Below are positions 50,649 through 55,610 of a stretch of DNA of 55,610 nt, in pieces. The notes beneath the pieces were generated by a model. It worked only from the letters and a program-made list of their open reading frames with translations, made no database searches and was not told the DNA's origin. The DNA is taken from assembly GCA_025774805.1 (NCBI GenBank), contig JALGZR010000036.1, positions 1-55,610 on the forward strand. Direction: 5' to 3'. Source of the stretch: a bacterium (lineage in GTDB: Bacteria; ARS69). Each line of letters starts with the position of its first letter. Position 1 is the first letter of the stretch. The translations under genes were made by a program, and so were the position numbers.

Positions 50649-52736
50649 ATGACGTTTCTCAACCCCCTGTTTCTGCTGGGCCTCCTCGGAATGGCGGTGC
50701 CGCTCGTCATCCATCTCCTGAGCCGGCGGACCGCACGGCGGCAGGACTTCTCGTCGCTCGAGTTCCTCCGGAACCTGGAGCGGAAGAGCATGCGCCGTGT
50801 GCGGGTGCGGCAGTGGCTCCTGCTGCTCACGAGGATGGGGATCATCGCGGCGGTGGCGCTCGCGATGGCGCGCCCGACGCTGACCGGAGTGTCCGCCGGA
50901 GGGGGGCGGGGCTCCACCTCCGCGGCGATCGTCCTCGACGGGAGCTTCTCCATGCGCGGTCGGTGTGATGACGGCGCGCTCTTCGACGAGGCGAAGGAGA
51001 CGGCGCTCCAGATCCTCGCCACGCTGGAGCGGGGAGACGAAGTGCTGCTTCTCGTCCCGGGCGCGGACGGCGGCTCGCGACCGGAGGGGATCCGCGATCT
51101 CGCGCTCGCCCGGGAGCGGATCGCGATCGCCCGTCCGGGTCTCGCCGCGGTCAGCCTTCCCGCCGCCATCCGGAGGGCGGCGCGAGCGCTCGAGAGCGCG
51201 CGGCACCTGCACCGGGAGATCCACGTCGTCTCGGACTTCCAGCGCGGCGCGTGGGAGTCGGAGTCGGAGGGACCGGAGCTTCTCGACGGAACGGGGCTCT
51301 TCCTCTACCCGGTGCGGGGCGATGCGCCTCCCCCGAACGCCTGGGTGGAATCGGTCGACTTCTCCGGTCAGATCCTGGAGAAGGGCTCTCCGATCGAGTT
51401 CCGATCGGTCGTGGCGGCGGGGCCGGGGTTCGGTCCCCGGGAGGTCGAGGTCGAGATGGAGATCGACGGCGTCGTCGTCGACCGGCGGCGGATCGATCTC
51501 GCCCCCGCCTCCCGCCTGGCTCTCACCTTTCGGGAGACCTTCGCCGAGGACGGGCTCCACCTCGGCTCGATCGTAGTGCGCTCCGGGAGCGGACTCGCCG
51601 ACGACGATCGGCGCTCCTTCACGCTGCGCACCGCTCGCTCGGTCCCGGTGACGCTCGTCGCGGGGGACGACGCGGCCCGCCGCTACCTCGAGGCGGCGTT
51701 GGCTCCGCGCGGCGCCGCCGTCGGAGGATTCGCGGTGCGTCACGGAGAACCGGGGAGCCTGACGAATCTCTCCCCGGACCGGGAGGCGGTGGTCGTCGTC
51801 GCGGACGTGGATCGTCTCTCCGAAGAGGAGCTCGGCGGACTCAAGTCGTTCCTGTCCGACGGGGGCGGCGTCCTGGTCGTTCCCGGTCCCCGGACCGACG
51901 CCGCCGCCTGGGGGCGGTCCTTCCTACCTCGCTTCCTGCCCGGAACGCTGGCCGAGGGAGGCACCGATCCGAACGCCCTGCGCATCAGCGAGCTCGATCC
52001 GACCCACCCGCTGTTCGATCTGTTCCGCGGGGGCGAGGGCGGGTTGACCGAGGTCCGGTTCACCCGGCACCTGCGCTTCGTCCCGCGCCCGGGAACGTCG
52101 GTGCTCGCCTCGTTCTCGAACGGCGACGCCGCCCTCGTGGAGTCCTCTCTCCTTCCGGGGCGCGTGTTGTTTCTGACCTCGGCCCTCGACGCGGCGTGGA
52201 GCGACCTTCCGCTCACGGGCGCGTTCCTCCCGCTCGTTCACGAGGCGGTCCGCTACCTCTCGGAGCGCGCCGCCAAGACGACGCGGGAGGTCACGGTGGG
52301 CGAGGGAACCGTCGTGCGCCTCTCCCGCGTGCCCGAGGGAGGGGCTCTGACGCTTCTATCGCCCGAGGGGGCGGAGCGGGCCGCCGGGGTCGTGCCCGAT
52401 CCCGGGGGCTACGCCGTCGAGCTCCCCGTGGCCGACCGGCCGGGGTTCTGGGTCTTCGTCTCCGGGGGAGGGGACACCCTGGCCGCCGTGGCGGCGAACG
52501 TGCCGGGCCGGGAGTCGGACCCGACGCGCATCCCGGCGGCCGAGCTCGAGCGCCGGCGCGGTCCGGGACGAGGCGCGGTTCTCTCCGAGGGCACCGGTCT
52601 CACGCGGCACGTCCGGGAGGCGAGGGTCGGACGGGAGATCGGGCGATGGTTCCTCTGGGTCGCCGCTGTTCTGCTCGCGGTCGAGATGGGTCTGGCCTCC
52701 CGATTTCGTCGAACGCCCGAGGAGGCGACGGCATGA
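50649..52736 (+). CDS. BatA-domain membrane protein with VWA domain
   Basis: The protein is 695 aa from ATG 50649. The N-terminus is the BatA motif ([22 protein letters not shown], then SLEFLRNLE), with a second membrane segment near 54-78. A VWA domain with MIDAS-type IVLDGSFSM follows at about 95-260. A large extracytoplasmic part and a last membrane segment ([17 protein letters not shown]) complete it. Partner of the MoxR and DUF58 proteins upstream, in the membrane. The stop overlaps mfd as ATGA. Confidence 0.92.
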   Translation: MTFLNPLFLLGLLGMAVPLVIHLLSRRTARRQDFSSLEFLRNLERKSMRRVRVRQWLLLLTRMGIIAAVALAMARPTLTGVSAGGGRGSTSAAIVLDGSFSMRGRCDDGALFDEAKETALQILATLERGDEVLLLVPGADGGSRPEGIRDLALARERIAIARPGLAAVSLPAAIRRAARALESARHLHREIHVVSDFQRGAWESESEGPELLDGTGLFLYPVRGDAPPPNAWVESVDFSGQILEKGSPIEFRSVVAAGPGFGPREVEVEMEIDGVVVDRRRIDLAPASRLALTFRETFAEDGLHLGSIVVRSGSGLADDDRRSFTLRTARSVPVTLVAGDDAARRYLEAALAPRGAAVGGFAVRHGEPGSLTNLSPDREAVVVVADVDRLSEEELGGLKSFLSDGGGVLVVPGPRTDAAAWGRSFLPRFLPGTLAEGGTDPNALRISELDPTHPLFDLFRGGEGGLTEVRFTRHLRFVPRPGTSVLASFSNGDAALVESSLLPGRVLFLTSALDAAWSDLPLTGAFLPLVHEAVRYLSERAAKTTREVTVGEGTVVRLSRVPEGGALTLLSPEGAERAAGVVPDPGGYAVELPVADRPGFWVFVSGGGDTLAAVAANVPGRESDPTRIPAAELERRRGPGRGAVLSEGTGLTRHVREARVGREIGRWFLWVAAVLLAVEMGLASRFRRTPEEATA

Positions 52737-55610
52737 ACCTCGTGGACGAGATCCGGGATCGCGTCGTCGACGATCCCGCCGTCGGGGGGCTCCTCGAAGA
52801 TCTCCTCCGGCACCGGAGGGGCCGCCTGGCCGGACTCGCATGCTCCGCCAAGGCGATGGTCCTCGCTCACCTCCACCGGGAGACCGGACGACCTCTGCTG
52901 GCGATCCTCTCCGACCGGGAGGAGGCCGAGGCGCTGCTCGGCGACCTGGAGATCTGTCTGGGAGAGGAACGGGTTCTCTTCTTCACCGAGACCGAGGTTC
53001 TCCCCTACGACCGGCGCTCCCCACATGTCGGCCTCCTCGGAGAGCGCATCACCGCGCTGTCCCGGCTGCAGTCGGGCGATCCGGGCGTCGTCGTCACGAC
53101 CGCCCGCGCCGTGGCGGGACGGATCCCGCCGCCCGCGGCCTTCGCCGCCGCCCGGCTGTCGCTGGCCCGGGGAGACGAGCTCGACCGGGACGATCTTGCG
53201 GATCGTCTGATCGCGATGGGCTTCCGTCGAGAGCGCCTCGTGGAGGAGATCGGCAGCTTTGCGGTCCGGGGAGGGCTCGTCGACTTCTATCCCTTCGGCC
53301 GGCGCAATCCGCTCCGCGTCGAGCTCCACGGGGACCAGATCGAGTCGATCCGCGTCTTCGACCCGGTGACGCAGCGAACGGTCGACAGGCTCGAGCGCGT
53401 CGACGTCCTTCCCCAGCGGGAGCTCCTCCTCACGCCCGAGGCCGTCGCCGGGGCGCGCCGGCGAGGTCCCCTCCCGATCCGGCCGAGCGGGGCGCCCTCC
53501 CTCGAGGGGATCGAGTTCTGGCTGCCCCGCTTTCACCCGGCCCCGGCGAGCGTCCTCGACTACTTCGACCGCGCGGGGATCGTGGTCCTCGACGAGCCGG
53601 CGCGCCTCGAAGAGCGTCTCGACGGGAGCTTCGCCGCCGCCCGGACCGCGCACGAGGAGGCCGTCCTCCGGGATTCCGCGATCCCGCGACCGGAGGAGCT
53701 CTACCTCGACGCCTCCGCCGTGGGAGACACGCTCGCGGGGCGGACGGTGCTCCGGATCGCGTTGTTCGAGGGGGAGTCGGCCTGGACGGCCCTCGGCGGC
53801 GACGCCTCTCCCGAGATGCCGGCTCCCCGGAGGATCCGCGTGATCTCCCAGGAGACCTTTCGGGGGAGCTTCATCGTGCTCAAGGAGAGGCTCCAGTCAC
53901 TGGTCGACGCGGGGAACACCGTCTACCTCCTCTGTGACAACCAGGGACAGCGGAACCGCCTCGAGGAGATGCTGGAGGATCTGGCGGACTCTCTCCGGCT
54001 CGGGGTGGCGCCGCTGAGAAACGGCTTCTCGATGCCCGAGCAGGATCTCGTGGTCCTGACCGATCACGAGCTCTTCGCGCGCTCGGCGCGTCGCTACCGC
54101 GCCTTCCGGTACGGCGGAGGCGCCCCGATCCACGACTACACCGCGCTGCGCCGGGGGGACTACGTCGTGCACGTCAGCCACGGCGTCGGCCGCTACGACG
54201 GGATCCACCTCCTGTCGACGGCGGGAATCGAGTCGGAGTGCCTGCGCATCCGCTATCGCGACGACGACTCGATTTACGTTCCGATCGATCAGATCAATCT
54301 CGTTCAGAAATACATCGGGGGAGAGTCGGGCGAGCCTCCGGTGGTGGCCAAGCTCGGCACCGCGCAGTGGGAGAAGGCCAAGACCCGCGCCAAGAAGGCG
54401 ATCGAGAAGATGGCCTCCGCGCTTCTCGAGGTTCACGCCGCCCGGGCCACGCGGACCGGGCACGCCTTCCCCCCCGACGACGAGTGGCAGCGGGAGATGG
54501 AGGTCTCCTTCATCTACGAGGAGACCCCCGATCAGCGGCGCGCGACGGACCACGTCAAAGAGGACATGCTGAGTGCGCGCCCGATGGATCGTCTGATCTG
54601 CGGGGACGTGGGCTACGGCAAGACGGAGGTGGCGATTCGCGCCGCCTTCAAGGCCGTCAACGGCGGCAAGCAGGCCGCCGTGCTCGTTCCGACCACGATT
54701 CTCGCGCTCCAGCACCTCAACACGTTCCGGGAGCGGCTGCGGGCCTATCCGGTCACGATCGACATGCTCTCCCGGTTTCGATCCACCAGGGAGCAGAAGC
54801 GGATCGTCGCCCGGGCGCGGGCGGGACAGGTCGACATCGTCATCGGGACCCATCGTCTTCTCTCGAAGGACGTCGAGTTCAAGGATCTGGGGCTGGTCAT
54901 CGTCGACGAAGAGCAGCGCTTCGGCGTGAAGCACAAGGAGAGGTTCAAGGAGATCCGGGAGCTCGTGGACGTCCTCACGCTCACGGCCACGCCCATACCC
55001 CGGACGTTGAACATGGCGCTGACCGGGCTCAAGGAGATCTCCGTCATCGACACGCCGCCGCCGAACAAGCTGCCGATCGTGACGGAGGTCGTGGAGAGCA
55101 ACGAGGACGTCATCCGCAAGGCGATCCTCCGAGAGGTCCAGAGGGGAGGCCAGGTCTTCTTCGTGCACAACCGGGTCCAGTCCATCGACGGAGTGGCGTC
55201 GAGGCTCCGCGAGATCCTGCCCGAGCTCCGTTTCGACGTCGCCCACGGTCAGATGCCCGAGCGGGAGCTGGAGCGCGTGATGATGGATTTCCTCGAGCGG
55301 CGGAGCGACGTGCTCGTCTCGACGATGATCATCGAGTCGGGACTCGACCTCCCCAACGTCAACACGATCCTCATCAACCGGGCGGACACGTTCGGGCTCG
55401 CCCAGCTCTATCAGCTCCGCGGCCGGGTCGGTCGCTCGAACCACCGCGCGTTCGCGTATCTCCTCACGCCCGAGGGGGCGGCGCTTCGCGACGATGCCCG
55501 CAAACGGCTTCGGGCGATCGAGGAGTTCTCCGAGCTCGGGGCGGGATTCCGGCTGGCGATGCGCGACATGGAGATCCGGGGCGCCGGCAACTTCCTGGGG
55601 CCGGAGCAGT
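52733..55610 (+). CDS. mfd: Transcription-repair coupling factor Mfd (3' end outside window)
   Basis: ATP-dependent translocase that removes stalled RNA polymerase and recruits UvrA. 959 codons are visible from ATG 52733. The N-terminal part resembles UvrB ([24 protein letters not shown]). The RNA-polymerase interacting domain is near 470 ([19 protein letters not shown]). Helicase motif I is [15 protein letters not shown] near 623 and motif II is [10 protein letters not shown] near 724, followed by [14 protein letters not shown] and the RGRVGRS motif. The C-terminal UvrA-binding domain is cut off by the window. It overlaps the BatA gene by 4 bp. Confidence 0.96.
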   Translation, partial: MNLVDEIRDRVVDDPAVGGLLEDLLRHRRGRLAGLACSAKAMVLAHLHRETGRPLLAILSDREEAEALLGDLEICLGEERVLFFTETEVLPYDRRSPHVGLLGERITALSRLQSGDPGVVVTTARAVAGRIPPPAAFAAARLSLARGDELDRDDLADRLIAMGFRRERLVEEIGSFAVRGGLVDFYPFGRRNPLRVELHGDQIESIRVFDPVTQRTVDRLERVDVLPQRELLLTPEAVAGARRRGPLPIRPSGAPSLEGIEFWLPRFHPAPASVLDYFDRAGIVVLDEPARLEERLDGSFAAARTAHEEAVLRDSAIPRPEELYLDASAVGDTLAGRTVLRIALFEGESAWTALGGDASPEMPAPRRIRVISQETFRGSFIVLKERLQSLVDAGNTVYLLCDNQGQRNRLEEMLEDLADSLRLGVAPLRNGFSMPEQDLVVLTDHELFARSARRYRAFRYGGGAPIHDYTALRRGDYVVHVSHGVGRYDGIHLLSTAGIESECLRIRYRDDDSIYVPIDQINLVQKYIGGESGEPPVVAKLGTAQWEKAKTRAKKAIEKMASALLEVHAARATRTGHAFPPDDEWQREMEVSFIYEETPDQRRATDHVKEDMLSARPMDRLICGDVGYGKTEVAIRAAFKAVNGGKQAAVLVPTTILALQHLNTFRERLRAYPVTIDMLSRFRSTREQKRIVARARAGQVDIVIGTHRLLSKDVEFKDLGLVIVDEEQRFGVKHKERFKEIRELVDVLTLTATPIPRTLNMALTGLKEISVIDTPPPNKLPIVTEVVESNEDVIRKAILREVQRGGQVFFVHNRVQSIDGVASRLREILPELRFDVAHGQMPERELERVMMDFLERRSDVLVSTMIIESGLDLPNVNTILINRADTFGLAQLYQLRGRVGRSNHRAFAYLLTPEGAALRDDARKRLRAIEEFSELGAGFRLAMRDMEIRGAGNFLGPEQ

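Overview
The window is GC-rich, densely packed chromosomal DNA from a Gram-negative bacterium. It carries porins, an Omp85-type barrel, lipoprotein signal sequences and many stop/start overlaps (GTGA, ATGA, TTGA, TGATG). It makes menaquinone by the futalosine route. This mix would suit an uncultured FCB-type or deltaproteobacterial lineage such as Eisenbacteria-like candidate phyla, but no rRNA or ribosomal protein is present to fix the taxonomy. I found no tRNA, rRNA, CRISPR array or prophage.

Layout. 1-1951 (-): ABC-2 type exporter. 2171-9655 (+): menaquinone cluster with mqnP, ubiX, ubiD, mqnE, mqnA and mqnC, plus a phosphopantetheinyl transferase. 9805-12859 (+): an SDR-fold protein and a broken GMC oxidoreductase. 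12870-14300 (-): a B12-binding radical SAM enzyme that looks acquired. 15001-17096 (+): a porin and a small membrane protein. 17107-21360 (-): lipoate synthesis (a LipB-Nudix fusion and LipA) followed by ADP-forming acetyl-CoA synthetase. 21487-25231 (+): a sulfatase-fold/TPR lipoprotein with a frameshift, then a GT-C type membrane glycosyltransferase. 25280-32649 (-): an operon of an AhpD-like protein with an in-frame TGA (probable selenocysteine), lipoamide dehydrogenase, 2-oxo acid dehydrogenase E1alpha, E1beta and E2, and a second sulfatase-fold/TPR protein. 33004-33720 (-): an outer-membrane barrel. 34077-35030 (+): YihY/BrkB. 35240-44454 (-): an NtrY-like kinase, a secreted protein, an NtrX-like regulator, an Omp85 barrel with a glycogen-binding-type domain, DUF4390 and a GYF-TPR protein. 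44531-46044 (+): SDR threonine dehydrogenase and an ArsR regulator. 46300-46617 (-): a small basic protein. 47079-48464 (+): a second NtrC-type activator. 48624-55610 (+): MoxR, DUF58, BatA/VWA, then Mfd (cut by the window end).

How the genes fit together. LipB and LipA make the lipoyl group needed by the E2 protein, and Lpd reoxidises it. An AhpD-type protein directly upstream of lpd recalls the mycobacterial pathway in which Lpd and a lipoylated E2 reduce AhpD to drive peroxide removal. Here the resolving cysteine of the CxxC motif appears to be selenocysteine.

The window also holds two copies of a 193-bp inverted-repeat element flanked by TA, a second family of short elements with GCCTGCA ends, a 12-bp tandem array at the mqnE start, and two short tandem duplications (38 bp and 14 bp) that each shift the frame of a gene.
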